DNA from: Spirodela intermedia
Taxonomy: Eukaryota; Streptophyta; Magnoliopsida; Alismatales; Araceae
Reading direction: 5' to 3'
NCBI GenBank assembly: GCA_902729315.2
Contig: LR746264.1
Location: forward strand, 3,431,878-3,495,877
Length of the DNA stretch: 64,000 nucleotides
Shown in pieces: positions 13,100 through 23,918 of the stretch. Position numbers and translations under genes: made by a program. Each line of letters begins with the position of its first letter. Position 1 is the stretch's first letter. The notes under the pieces are model-generated. The model was not told where the DNA came from, searched no databases, and was given only the letters and a program-made list of their open reading frames with translations.

Positions 13100-13175
13100 T
13101 GATCAACCATTCCTTATGCTTTGTGCAATCCTTCTTTAAATGACCAAGTTTCTTGCAGAAGAAATAGTTGACCTT
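13100..13175 (-). pseudogene. Degenerate gag zinc knuckle of copia
   Basis: The reverse complement reads NYFFCKKLGHLKKDCTKHKE, which aligns with the plant copia gag motif CFFCKKxGHxKKDC. The first cysteine is replaced (Tyr in register), so the CX2CX4HX4C knuckle is broken. It anchors the gag end of the element and confirms minus-strand polarity. Confidence 0.75.
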
Positions 13176-14589
13176 ATGGGTGGGTTTTTGGGTCAGACCT
13201 AATTTATATTTTTTTTTCTGTAGATATCTTGGCCTTCCGTCATTTAGATGTCTAGTTCTTTACTCTGTGAGTGGATAGATTCATAGAAGTAACCTTGTCA
13301 AAAGAACTAAGAGCCTGCCTCTCTTCCTCTTGAACACGGTCATAAGGTCATTGACTGATCATTCATCCTTATGTGTGTTGTAGGAAACCTTAAAGAGGTT
13401 GTATTTAGCTAGTAGTGTAGGAACCAAAAAAGTTTCTAGAATAATGATCTGTAAGTCATTTAGTTTTCAAGAAATGTCATGCATATCCACTATATACTCT
13501 TGTATATTTTCTTTTCTTATGTAGCACATAGAGTCAAACCTTTGTAACAAGGCACATGATTTAGCTTTATTAGATCCAACAAATTATTGTTCTATCATAT
13601 TCAAGTAAACGGTTGCTAGAGTATCAAAAGTCATAAGACCTTTAATATCTCTAAACACATGTTGTAACATGAATGGTAGAGGCAACTTGTTGAACCTTTT
13701 TAGTTTTTCATAAAAGATCTTTACATCTGCATTATTTTCTTGAGTGAGTGTAGGAGAAGCAAGCACTCAGAAGCACAAATCTAATTCCATCATGCTCAGA
13801 TTAAATTATAGTATTTCTTTTACATTATAAGAAGTTTACATCATTTAACATTGACACTTTTATAACACTTACTTCACCTAAAATAAAGTGTAGCTCACTT
13901 ATGTCAACCTTCATACTCAATAAAAGTGTACTTATAACTCTTCATAGGTAGATGAAATAATCTACCTTTGTTAAATGAACTTGAAATTGACTAGACTTAT
14001 ATACAAGTCTATGAAATATTATATCATTAGGTACCTGAATACTCCATATTTAATATGCAAATACAACTATTTCACCCATTTAAATACAAGCATAACAATC
14101 CCACGTAGGTGAATAATGTTAATCTCATTTATCTAATGCAAAATCAAATGTCATCTTTGATTATATATAAATCTAATTTATGTAATTAAAATAAATAATT
14201 ATTCTTCTTTAGTCTCATAGAGGTGAGAATCCAAGTTGCCCAAAATAAATGTCCAATTAAATGACATTATGTATACTACAATTGTCGAAGTAACAAAAAG
14301 CTACCCATCACATGGATGAGACAACAACAATCCAGAATATTGAATGATAAATGTATAATCCACATTATCTTTTAACATGCCTTAGCAAAATAAAGTATAA
14401 GATTGTTAAATAGTGGTGATGTTAAATAATGATACTCAATATTCAAAATTATGAACTTAAATCATGCATTTATTATAAGGCAATATAGAAAATGAAATTT
14501 AATATAAATTAAAAAAAATGAAAAACTTTATTACAAAAGTTCAAAATCTATATGCCATGTTACCATATTATTTTATTTTATTATTTTTG

Positions 14590-15385
14590 AGTGGGCCGGG
14601 TCGCAAACGGCGTCCACTTTATGGTTGTCGCCGACGGCACGCCCGGAATGTGGCCCACAATGTAGGTCCCCCCGGAAAGTGCGGGGACTCCGCTGACGCG
14701 GCATCCGGAAACCGCCGCAACCGTTTGGAACCGTTAACGCGGTGCCCGAGGAGTCGCTACGACCGCGACGTTCGGACCGCTTCCGCTGGGTCCGGTCTCC
14801 CAGACCTGCGCCGCACGCGGGGTCCGGAACCCTACCTAACGCAGCAACGAAATGGTGCCGCTCTGGAAGTCCGGAACCCTACCCAACGCAGCAACCAGAT
14901 GGTGCCGCTCCGGGGTCCGGAAACCGGCCCACACGACGCCCACTTCCGGTGCAGCCTCCGGGAGATGCCGCTAACGCAGCATTCAGGAGGCGCTACTAAC
15001 GTGGGGTCTCCTTCCGGCCCGTCCGGGGGGTATCGGTGCCTACGCATGGAGGGAGCTTGGAGGGCGCTTGGAGGGCGCTTGGAGGGCGCCGACAACCCAG
15101 TGACAGAAAAAAAGAGAGTGCGTAAAAAGACCCGCTCCGATCCACTTGACGAATGCTCTATGGGCATACCTGAGATCGTCATCAATGTGTGCCGACAACC
15201 CCTAGTTCCCATGAGGGACTAGAAGAATGATATTCTCTGTCGTCTTGAAAACCCAAATCAGAATAACTTTTATCTTGCACACTTCATAATTATGCTATTT
15301 ATTCCTTAAATACCACTTAATACTCTTTATTACATTTAGATTTAATGAGTTAATTAAAGTCAATCAATGAAGTTTAACTACAACA
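14590..15385 (-). repeat. Copia 5' LTR region with GC-rich insert and tandem repeats
   Basis: The right end (15,212-15,385) pairs with the 3' LTR at 6,704-6,886. The rest, 14,590-15,211, is strikingly GC-rich inside an AT-rich element. It contains an imperfect tandem repeat of about 55-60 bp (gtccggaaccctaccyaacg at about 14,821 and 14,870, a related unit near 14,915) and a triple GGAGGGCGCTT repeat at about 15,058-15,090. The counterpart in the left LTR is missing, so I cannot tell whether it belongs to the LTR or is a later insertion. Long open frames exist on both strands but look like a by-product of the GC content. Confidence 0.55.
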
Positions 15386-15399
15386 AGGGAACAACTTAT

Positions 15400-16500
15400 C
15401 ATCCCCCTTTTGCGACTGCCACGACGTGCTCTCGTAGATTCCATCGTTTGATGGAAATGGCCGGGAAGTCATCTACATATCGGCGGCGCTGAGGGAGATA
15501 AAGAGAGGCCGATCGTTGACCTCGCTCGTCACGAGCAGTCTAGACTTGTGAAAGAGCGAGATGTAGACGGCGAGGATTGTGGTTTTGCCGATGAAATCGA
15601 GAAATGTGAGACTCAGGATCCACCAAGAGATGGTCAACGCGACCTGCATTATGTGCACTCGTCAATTGGTTGGCAAGGGCCCAACGTGGGAGGCTCAAAG
15701 GTGGTCTAAGAACATTGAAGACCTGCTTCGAAACCTCACCGTCCCGAATACCAGCCTAAAAAATGGCCTGTTAGCCACATTAAGTGCACCTTTAGAGAAC
15801 TTTTCATCGACTATGTACCTAGCTTGTCGCAATCTGACATGGTGCCCTTAGAGAGAGAAAGAGAGAGAGAGAGAGAGAAAGGGGCTTGTCCGCCCTAGTA
15901 AAGGTGCGATTGGGAAAACTGAAGATGGACTCACCGCCGCGCCTGCTTGCTGTGTCTCGTCGCCGCCGCCGCTGCCGATTGTAGCCACCGCGCCGCCGGC
16001 AAGGGAGCTGCTTCGGCTGGCTGGGGGAGGCCGCCGCCGCCGCCGACGCCGTGGGCTCTCACTTCTTCGGCTTCGATCAAGTGGGAGACCCCTTCGGAGG
16101 AGGTGAAAAGTTGGAGAGGAAGATAAGGGCAAGATCAGCGGAAATCAGCTGTCAGCTCTGGCGGTCGGATCCCTGCCACGTTCTCGACCCACGACGTGTC
16201 CCGTTAGGTGGTCGGCGGACGTTCTTAGGTCACTCGTCTACATGGGAAGACAAGGTTGTCCAAGGCGGTAGGCTACTTTTGACCACGATGGGTGGACCAA
16301 GCGGTTTGAAGGGCCATGACCCCAGATTCAACATACTTCTGGTCTTTCTGGTACCCACAACTGAAAGCATTAATCAATCATTTTATTTAAACGCCACCAT
16401 CTACTCTCTCTCTCTAGATATATACAAACTATTAGGGATCTGAAATATCTATGAAAGTGAAAGAAAATACCTACCGTTCGAAAAAATCGTAAGCATTTTA
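15400..16500 (-). pseudogene. FUT 5'-region relic (copy of 22.3-23.06 kb)
   Basis: From about 15,800 this matches 22,310-23,060 block for block: the gtgcccttagagagag motif, GA tract, proline/arginine-rich GC-rich frame, then the shared stretch ending ...cgccaccatctactctctc and ctattagggatctgaaatatc. Positions 15,470-15,680 resemble the region just upstream of exon 1 in genes D and E (50,703-50,900; 58,193-58,360). No catalytic exon is attached, so this is an orphan 5' fragment of a FUT unit. The minus-strand frame 16,132-15,848 has no membrane segment, unlike its sister at 22.4-22.65 kb. Confidence 0.6.
15852..15880. repeat. (GA)n tract in a FUT upstream block
   Basis: GA tract directly after the conserved gcccttagagag motif. 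Equivalent tracts lie at 22,352, 34,590 and 51,037. Confidence 0.8.
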
Positions 16501-16680
<180 letters not shown>

Positions 16681-16689
16681 GAGGAAACA

Positions 16690-17203
16690 TAATGAGTGAC
16701 TTAAAAGTGTATGGACATTAAGAACCCAAGGAATTATTGCTCGACTTTTTAAAGGAATTTTTTATTGGTCCATTTAGAATATTATCTTAGCGAGCCTAAA
16801 CGAGAGCCAAAAATGACGCCTAAAGAATTGGATTTTGAAATGATCCAGGTCAATGCGGACGATCAGGTTGAAGGTAAGAAAGCGACTCTAACATGTAGCC
16901 GGTTGGCCTCTTACGGTCTCTCCACCATGTGGGATGTCCACTATCGGCATTTCCCTTTCATTCGTTGTCAGTCGTCATACGTTATTATCATAATTTAACA
17001 TTAAGTTGAAAAATAATACTCTACAATATACAATACACCTCTATAAATATTTGTCTTCTGATACTTATGTTTACGAGATCTCATGTGATTAGTGAAGGGA
17101 AATGCCTTCTTTCAGAAATACGAATTCTGCGTAAAGAAATGGGCTAGAAAGATGGATTGTAATGCTCAGGACGAACTACTTTAAAGATGGCTAGATGTGA
17201 GTG
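16690..17203. other. Downstream spacer of gene A
   Basis: No gene seen. This includes the presumed 3' UTR and terminator region of gene A (minus strand); no polyadenylation signal could be assigned with confidence. Confidence 0.4.
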
Positions 17204-19203
17204 CTATACGGTCTGGTTAACTAGCTTGATTCCCCAGGGAGTATCAATGCAATGGATGACGTGCGGCACCACCCTGCTGTTGTCGCCATTCTTCTTCTCC
17301 TTGCAGACGTAAGGCGGCACCGAGTGGAAGCAGGGCTCCATTGAGATGTCCCGGACGCAGGCGGGCTCCGGTACGGCGCCATTCTCCGGCTTGAGGAGAA
17401 TCCAGGGCTTCACGCCGCCGAGAGCCTGGCCGACGTACCCAAAGGTCGACTGGGAGCTGGTGACCAGCACGTCGGCGAACCCCAGCAGATTTATCTCCGC
17501 CCACGCCTTCATGTCGTGGGTCTTATTGCCCGTGTTCTGCCATCCCTCGTGACTGGGCTGGTGGACGCTGACGAGCACACCGCCGGCGGCCGGGTGCTCC
17601 CAGTACATGGTTCGAATATGTTGCAAGTACCCGGAGTAGAGGGAGGTGATGAGAATGGCCTTAGTCTTTCGCCGGTCGGCCACGGCGGCAGGATGGCTTA
17701 GGTCAATTCCCGGCAGCAGTTTTTGTGTGAGGGTGCAATTGATCACTTGTCTGAGGACGACGTCGAATGGACTCTGTTTCTCGTCGAAGACCCTGATCTG
17801 AATCCCCAACGTCTCCCCGGCCGGGGCTAGATAAGATTCGTAGTACCTGGTGATCATCCCCCAGACTTCGTTGGAGGGGTGAAAGAGGTAGCGGCAGAGG
17901 TGGTGGAACACCGCCTCCTTCTGTGGAAACATCAGGGTTAGCACGGGCATGAAGATTGAGTTCAAGAAGAGGGCCGGCACGAAGTATTCGTCCGACCTCA
18001 CCAGCAGCCAGTGGATCTCTCGGAGGACCAACTGGTCCGGCTCGCAGAAGAAGTTAGTATCCTCGCTGGTGTACCCGCCGGTTAGGTGGAGGTAGACGAA
18101 GGACGGCGGAGGGTGTCCGGAGAAGGGATCGTCAACCCCGTCATTCCTGATCTTCTTGGTTTTTACTAGGTTTCCGTAGCTAGAAGGATGTTTTCCATCG
18201 AAGGAGCCGATGTTGGTGATAGGGAAATCCAGAGGCAGCGTCCAGGTAGTATTCGGGAAGGGCTCGCACATGAGGCTGGCGAAGTTCTCCACCTGGTCGA
18301 TGAGGACGACCCTGTCGGAGAGGAGGGCGTAGAGGAAGGTAGATGCGAGAGAGAGTATACGGTTCCCCAGCCCCATGTAGGGTGTCCACACGAGGTATCT
18401 GCATCCCGTCTCTGCCTCTTCTCTGGCTGCGCCACCTGCTTTCAAGAGTCGGACTGTCCTGTTGTAAGACTCGGTGTGGGGGCCGCATCTCCTGTGTCGA
18501 TCCTCGTACTGGCGGAGCTTCCGCACAAGGAACCCCGAAGGCTTGTAGCTGGATGGCTTGTGGTAGATAGCGGATTCGTACCTACTCAGGCAGGAGCTGC
18601 GGTCAAACCCTGCGGCGAGAAGGCCGCCGAGGTAGTCGTCCCTCGGTACTCTCGGAAGCCGCCCACGGAAGGTCTCATCCGCCAATTCTGCACACAATAA
18701 ATGGTTAACTTTGTACAACGAGGTCAAATTACTACATTAGCTACGGTGAGAGGAGAGGAGTATTAGCAGGCCCCATCTAAAAACCACGGGCGAATATGTA
18801 TGTATATCTAGAAATGTGGGCCAATCCGGATTGGCGTCTATGAGGTCCAGCTTGCAAGTCAATTCGAATTGGCTTACCTTTCGGAAAGCTTCTCGTTTCC
18901 CCATGCCGATGAATTTGAAAGTTATTATAGCTCCATTATCTAACCAAGACGACACCAAGAGTTTTTACAAGTGAGAAATCCAGGCAAGAGAGTCAGGCAG
19001 GTCGGATGAAGATGAGCACGAGGGGAGCCAATGCGGTCTTCGAAGGAGCGGATTTACTGACTAAAAAGCATTAAAAATGAAACTTTCAAGGTATGCTTGA
19101 TTATCATTGCTAAAAACTTGTAAGCATATAATCACCCCCGTTGTGTGAGAGGAAGGGGAGGGAGAAGAAGAGAGATGGAGGGAAAGAGAGGGGGTAGATA
19201 GAG

Positions 19204-19269
<66 letters not shown>

Positions 19270-19511
19270 TCCTCACCATCCTCTGGCTGGTGGTACCACG
19301 TTTCTGTGTAGACGCCGGTGACGTAGGTAAGGGGACGCCGGTAAGCCCCCGAGATGAATGCGTACCCCGCAAGCGTAAGGCAGCCGACTACCAACCAGAA
19401 TTTCCGCGTCGGCACCGTCACGGAGAACTTCTCTAGCGGTGAGGCTATGCGGCGCTGGCTTCGGCCAGCGCTTCCGCTGGCTGCGACTTCTACCCGGCAT
19501 ATCGAAACCAT
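17204..19511 (-). CDS. Gene A: GT37 galactoside 2-alpha-L-fucosyltransferase, two exons
   Basis: Model: exon 1 19,511-19,277, exon 2 18,687-17,204, total 1,719 nt, 572 aa, close to the Arabidopsis FUT1 length of about 558. The intron has a GTGAGG donor and a TGTGCAG acceptor, phase 1, making codon E79. Exon 1 encodes a short cytosolic tail and one membrane anchor at residues 38-57, a type II Golgi topology. Exon 2 carries the GT37 marks: GLGNRI with the following YALLSDRVVLID (from 184), GIQIRVFD (373-380, with the arginine expected to contact GDP-fucose), ADVLVTSSQSTFGYVGQALGG (483-503) and MEPCFH (528-533). The family adds alpha-1,2-fucose to galactose of xyloglucan or related wall glycans in the Golgi lumen; the exact acceptor cannot be told. 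No disabling change seen. B is its closest paralogue here. Confidence 0.9.
18688..19276 (-). other. Intron of gene A
   Basis: A 589-bp phase-1 intron. A (GA)n tract at 19,205-19,268, read as (TC)n in the transcript, begins about 8 nt after the 5' splice site. Similar tracts sit in the introns of C, D and E. Splicing is inferred from the frame, the consensus sites and agreement with the paralogues. Confidence 0.8.
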
Positions 19512-19580
19512 TCTTCCGCGTTGTGATGGGGGAGAGAAATGAGAGGGAAGGAGCCTTTATTGAGTTCGGTGGTCGACAGA

Positions 19581-19590
19581 TATATATAAC
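19581..19590 (-). promoter_or_regulatory. Candidate TATA box of gene A
   Basis: The minus strand reads GTTATATATA about 70 bp upstream of the ATG at 19,511. The spacing fits a short 5' leader. This is a sequence match only. Confidence 0.5.
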
Positions 19591-19720
19591 ACGGAACCAT
19601 GCCTGCTGGGCTGCTGATAGACATTCACCCTGTGCCCACAAGGTTTTCGTCTCCTAATCAGTCGACACGTGGTTTCTTCAGAATCTAAGAGATAAGGTGA
19701 TGCCTGCTTTATTTTTTTAG

Positions 19721-19757
19721 AGGGGGGGTGGGGTGGGGTGGGGTGGGGTGGTTGGGG
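19721..19757 (+). promoter_or_regulatory. (GGGGT)n G-rich tract upstream of gene A
   Basis: Runs of four to seven G separated by single T, including a short GGGGT tandem repeat, about 210-245 bp upstream of the gene A start codon. The G-rich strand is opposite to the coding strand. The spacing allows G-quadruplex folding. Confidence 0.6.
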
Positions 19758-19769
19758 GGTGTTGATGTT

Positions 19770-21660
19770 GAGGGTTCGAGTGCGAGTCGGCGGAAAAAGA
19801 GAGAAAGAGACTGTTCCTACAGGCCAAGTCGTCGAGGTCGCACAAGAAATGCACGACAGGACTCCTAAGATGCTGATACCGAGGCGAAGACGAGCGAAGT
19901 TGACGGCGAGGGCCTGGCATAAGCCGCCCTTTGATCACGGCATTCGTCTCTATCGTCCCCGGGCTCTGAACTGACGTTACGGTCAGAGGTCGGATGAGAA
20001 GAACTGGACTCCAATCGGATATCGCCGCTGGACTATATTCGCTTTAGCCAAACCGAGACCGGGATAGAGAGATTTAGTCAGCTCGCTGAGGAAAAGATTG
20101 AGATCAAGGAAAAGGCAGGGACATCTCTTATGGGCTGTCCACCTCCTGCTTGAGGCGGATGCCGAGTCCATATGTCGATTGTTAGGCTCAATGTTTACAC
20201 AACTTTACAAATACGCGTTACCCGAAAAAGATGCCTTCCATTCTAACGCGATAGCTTAGAGGAGAACGTTTAACTAAGTGGGCGCAAACACTAGATGTTC
20301 AGGGAAAAATATTTAGTGAAAAAATACTCGAGTCTCATAAAATGTTTAGTGAAAAAAATTAATATCTTCGTTTGAATTTCAGAAAGAGAGGATTATCATT
20401 TTTATTATGCCCTAAAGTAGGCCTACATCACTATAGTCATTTTTTAACTGTGAAAGATCATTGAACGTGAAGTTACTGAATCCGCGTTATGATTTTTTAC
20501 GATAAATTCTTTCCATACCTTACAAACAAACTAGATATGCCAAAAAGAGGGACTAAGAGAGCACCCCACATTAATTAACATTAATGTCGTCCACTTAGTT
20601 TGAGAAATACTTGACCTAGCCAAGCTTGAATGAATTTTAAATCTATTGAAAAAGTCGTTGGTGTGATGGTTGAAAATTTAAAACCAAACAAAATCTTAGC
20701 AAATTAATATTTAAGGACAATATTATTTGGCCTCATCTATTGGTTAAAGCCACAAAAATCAAATAAGCTACAAGGAATTCAAAAGAAAACATGTTATTGT
20801 CATTTATATGCACTATTATTTTTGTTTACAATTAAATGCATCCATAAATGCAACTATTTTTATTCATATTATACTTTTTTAATTACATTTATCTATTGTA
20901 TTATTCTCATGCAATATGCTATTATATGTGTTCTCTACTCTACATATTAAAGATATTCATTTATCATGTTATCATCATCCGTGTGCACTTTTATGTTGTT
21001 TCAATATGACTATGACGCCATTCAGAGTTTTATGTATCATTACACATCTACCCAACTATTTGTGCTCATGATAAAAATTTTCCTGTCATTAGAATGTCGA
21101 ATAGTCAGGATCGTCTTATTTATCCTCCTTATCTGGTATGCACCGGTGTGAACGTGCTAAACATATTCCCAAAGGTAAGGATTCATCATTTTTAGCTTTA
21201 TCAATTATTAATGACCATGTAAAACAAATGTATTGCATAAAAAAGAAAAAAGTTCAAAGAAATTATTTACATACTTTCATAAATGGGAAACTCTGAAAGG
21301 AGAGGCCAGGTAGCATCTACTACATACTACCATTAATATTATCTATTTATTGTGATACATGGTTGACTTAGTCATATTCCCCGTTTCTTTTTAGATCATC
21401 CGTAATCTTTTAGTGTGGAAGTGAATATCTTGGAAACACTTTTCAAAATAAATTTTGAAAAGTTCTCCTCAATTTGAGTTATAACTTATTACGCTCTATA
21501 TTGTCACTTGCATAAGATAAGTAAACTTGTTTATATTTTACTGTAACATTGTGAAATATGCCTGTTTTTATGGGAAAAAACGGGGTCAAGAAAAGGATTG
21601 GCCTTTGCTGGGCGAACAACTCAGGGACCCGTTGTAAGAATGACGACTAAGAGCTAGATG
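19770..21660. other. Intergenic region between A and B, no gene seen
   Basis: Roughly 1.9 kb of increasingly AT-rich DNA. Open frames are short and show no recognisable domain or copy elsewhere in the window. The right end holds the 3' flank of relic B. Confidence 0.5.
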
Positions 21661-21675
21661 CGACTACTACACGGC

Positions 21676-22311
21676 TTAATCGACTAGTTTGATCCCCCAC
21701 GGAGAGTCCTTACAATGGGTAACGTATATGGCACCAACTTGCTGTTGACGCCATTCTTCTTCTCCCTTCAGACGTAATGAGGCACCGGGTGGAAGCAGGG
21801 TTCCATGGAGATGTCCCGAACGCAGGCGGGCTCCGGCACGGCGGCCTTCTCGCGCCGGAGGAGAATCCAAGGCTTCACGCCGCCGAGGGCCTGGCCGATG
21901 TAGCCGAAGGTCGACTGGGCGCTGGTGATCAGCACATCGGCGAAGCCCAGCAGATTCATCTCCGCCCACGCCTTCATGTCGTGGTCCTTCTTGTCCTTCA
22001 CCTGTCGTTCCTCGTGGCTGGGTTGGTGGAAGCTGACGAGCATGCCGCCGGCGGCCGGGTGTTCCAAATACATGTTCTGTATCCCTTCCAAGTACCCGGA
22101 GTAGAGAGAGGTGATGAGAACGGCCTTGGTCTTTCTCAGGTCAGCCTCGGAGACCGCATCCTTTTGGTCAACCCAGGGCTGCAGTTTCTCCTGGAGAGTG
22201 CAGTTAGTCACTTGCTTCAGGACGACCTCGAAGGGGGCCTCCCCCTTGTCGAAGACCCTGATCTGGATCCCTACCATCTCCGTCGTCGCCGCCAGGTAAG
22301 TTTTATTGACT
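21676..22311 (-). pseudogene. Fucosyltransferase relic B, C-terminal part
   Basis: Homology to gene A begins at the KTYLAATTE segment (A: SYLAPAGE) and runs through GIQIRVFDKGEAPFEVV, SAQSTFGYIGQALGG and MEPCFH. The cysteine codon of PHYVC has become TGA (near 21,775), and about 50 bp later a one-base shift is needed to recover the ending CKDSPWGIKLVD. Exon 1, the intron and the first roughly 60% of exon 2 are missing: the break at about 22,311 joins directly to DNA normally upstream of exon 1 (gactacgtaactggcgtg, compare 50,996). A single deletion explains this. A late start at MVGIQIR would lack the anchor and the N-terminal half, so it is not a functional enzyme. Confidence 0.88.
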
Positions 22312-23056
22312 ACGTAACTGGCGTGTCGCGGGCCGAAATGGCGCCCTTAGCGAGAGAGAAAGAGAGAGAGAGAGCGGCTTGTCTGCCCTAGCAAAGATGG
22401 GATTGGAAGACTCAAGATGGGCTCATTGCCGCCTGCTTGCTGTGGCTTGCTCCCGCGGACGCCGGGGGGGACGGCGAGGTGACGCCAGTGCGCCGGCGTG
22501 ACGAAGGCGATGCCGAGAAGCGCAAGGCAGACGGCCGCCAACCAGCGGTGCCTCGTCGCGCCGCCGCCGCCGTGGGCTCTCACCCCTTCGTGTTCCACCA
22601 AGTGGGAGACACCAACGGAGGAGATGGACGGTGGAAGAGGAAGATAAGGACAAGATAGGTAAATCGGCACTCAGCTCTGGTGGTCGGATCTCTGCCACGT
22701 TTTGGGCGTTGTGGGCCCCATTAAAAATGTCCACTTCCCACGGCGCACGTTTGTTCAGTCGCTCGTTCTCGTGGAGAAATACGGTTGTCCAAGACGATAG
22801 GCAACTTTTGACTACGATGGATGGACCTCGTGGTTTGAAGGCCCACAACGCCAGATTCAAAGTTTCTGGTCTTTCTGGGGTCCACAACTGAAAGCATCAC
22901 CCAATCATTTTATTTAAACGCCACCATGTACTCTCTCTGTGTCTGACTCTGTCCCCCCCTCTCTCCTCTCTCTCTAGATATATACAAGCTATTAGGGATG
23001 TGAAATATCTATGAAAGTGAAAGAAAATACCTACCTTTTGAAAACTTTGTAGGCAT
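22312..23056 (-). pseudogene. FUT 5'-region relic with anchor-like exon
   Basis: Sister of 15,800-16,500. The minus-strand frame 22,670-22,347 contains a hydrophobic stretch WLAAVCLALLGIAFV near 22,520-22,570, preceded by basic residues, as in a type II anchor exon. No GT donor follows in frame before the proline/serine tail, and no catalytic exon is joined to it except the relic B fragment to the left. It may be the decayed anchor exon of an ancestral copy. The block 22,755-23,056 is shared with 16,200-16,500. Confidence 0.5.
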
Positions 23057-23059
23057 TAT

Positions 23060-23066
23060 CAGAGAG

Positions 23067-23101
<35 letters not shown>

Positions 23102-23103
23102 TT
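23060..23103. repeat. (GA)n microsatellite
   Basis: Short counterpart of the 170-bp GA tract at 16,501; one interruption. Confidence 0.9.
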
Positions 23104-23918
23104 ACATTAGTGTTAAAGTTCTGGTCCCATATTGGGAAGTAAAGCAACATTCTCCTTTCATGGTTTAATGATTTCAGTAAATTGTGCTGATGATGATATC
23201 TATTAATATTTTGACACGGCTTGAGCTATTAGGAATCTGAGTGTGATATTTCTACTCTCGGTAGAGCTCCCATGTACTTAGGGTGATGATACCATCCTCA
23301 TAAACTATGAGTATCAGGTGATTATAGATATTAGGCTTCTTGAATTTCATTTTGGGTGCTTCCTACGGTGGCAAAGTTCTTGTTTTTGTTCATTAATGTC
23401 TCACAAAACGAGTAAATAAGGAATAAGCTCATAAAGTTGGTGAGGAACCCTTTTTCTGACATTCATCTCTACTTTTAGTAACTGAACGGGTCTGTGAAAT
23501 ACCAATGGCGAGCTTGCCTCTTATAAAAATCATGAAATCGAACTCTCTTGGAATAAAAACATTATATGTTACACTTAATAGTGTTTTCTAATATTCAAAT
23601 AATCCGTTTGATCCATTGTGGGACAAAGGATTGACAATTGTAGCATATTTTCAGTCAGCCAGTGTGGATTTTGACCTGCAAATGCCGAATAATTCTGTCC
23701 TTGGCAGGATGATGATCATACTATGATCCCCATGTTTCCGCATAGGTTCATTCATTCATTCATTCATTGTATTCAACTAACTTGAATGGTCATTTCTGCC
23801 GGAGGGGATTCTTGAGAGATGCTGCTGACTATGGGATTATGAAGAATCTTTTCACATAGAGTATAAAAGTGTTCTACATCAAGCTGCTGTCGAAACAGGG
23901 AAGTGGTCATAACTTGGA
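23104..23918. other. Spacer without a recognisable gene
   Basis: AT-rich; contains a short (ATTC)n tract at about 23,747-23,768. No homology to other parts of the window was noticed and no domain is recognised in the short frames. Confidence 0.45.

Larger units (their letters stand above)
6704..15385 (-). mobile_element. Degenerate Ty1/copia retrotransposon with nested insertions
   Basis: On the minus strand the order is 5' LTR (right), gag, integrase region, reverse transcriptase, RNase H, polypurine tract, 3' LTR (left), the normal copia layout. Evidence includes a degenerate CCHC zinc knuckle near 13,130-13,170 (reads YFFCKKLGHLKKDC, first Cys lost), integrase-like text around 12,200-12,450, RT text such as LELHQIIVKVYLLNDELKEE at about 9,850-9,915, and FDMKDMGEAHYV at about 8,120-8,160. 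RNase H end text lies near 7,300-7,450. Stops and frameshifts are frequent throughout, so it cannot encode an active polyprotein. A gypsy LTR (8,428-9,832) splits RT, and an unassigned roughly 1-kb segment (10,460-11,490) lies between RT and integrase. Confidence 0.8.

Noticed and set aside
14518-15222. 234-codon open frame on the plus strand
   Set aside because: It covers the GC-rich tandem-repeat island of the copia LTR; comparable frames exist on the other strand and no domain is visible.
17244-18700. Antisense and alternate-frame open frames across gene A exon 2 (up to 170 codons), and the same in C, D and E
   Set aside because: They overlap a conserved GT37 catalytic frame and arise from its high GC content; they carry no recognisable motif of their own.
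21768-22277. Relic B as a short gene starting at MVGIQIR
   Set aside because: It would lack the anchor, stem and N-terminal half of the GT37 domain, and the C-terminus is cut by TGC to TGA; paralogue alignment shows a truncated pseudogene.
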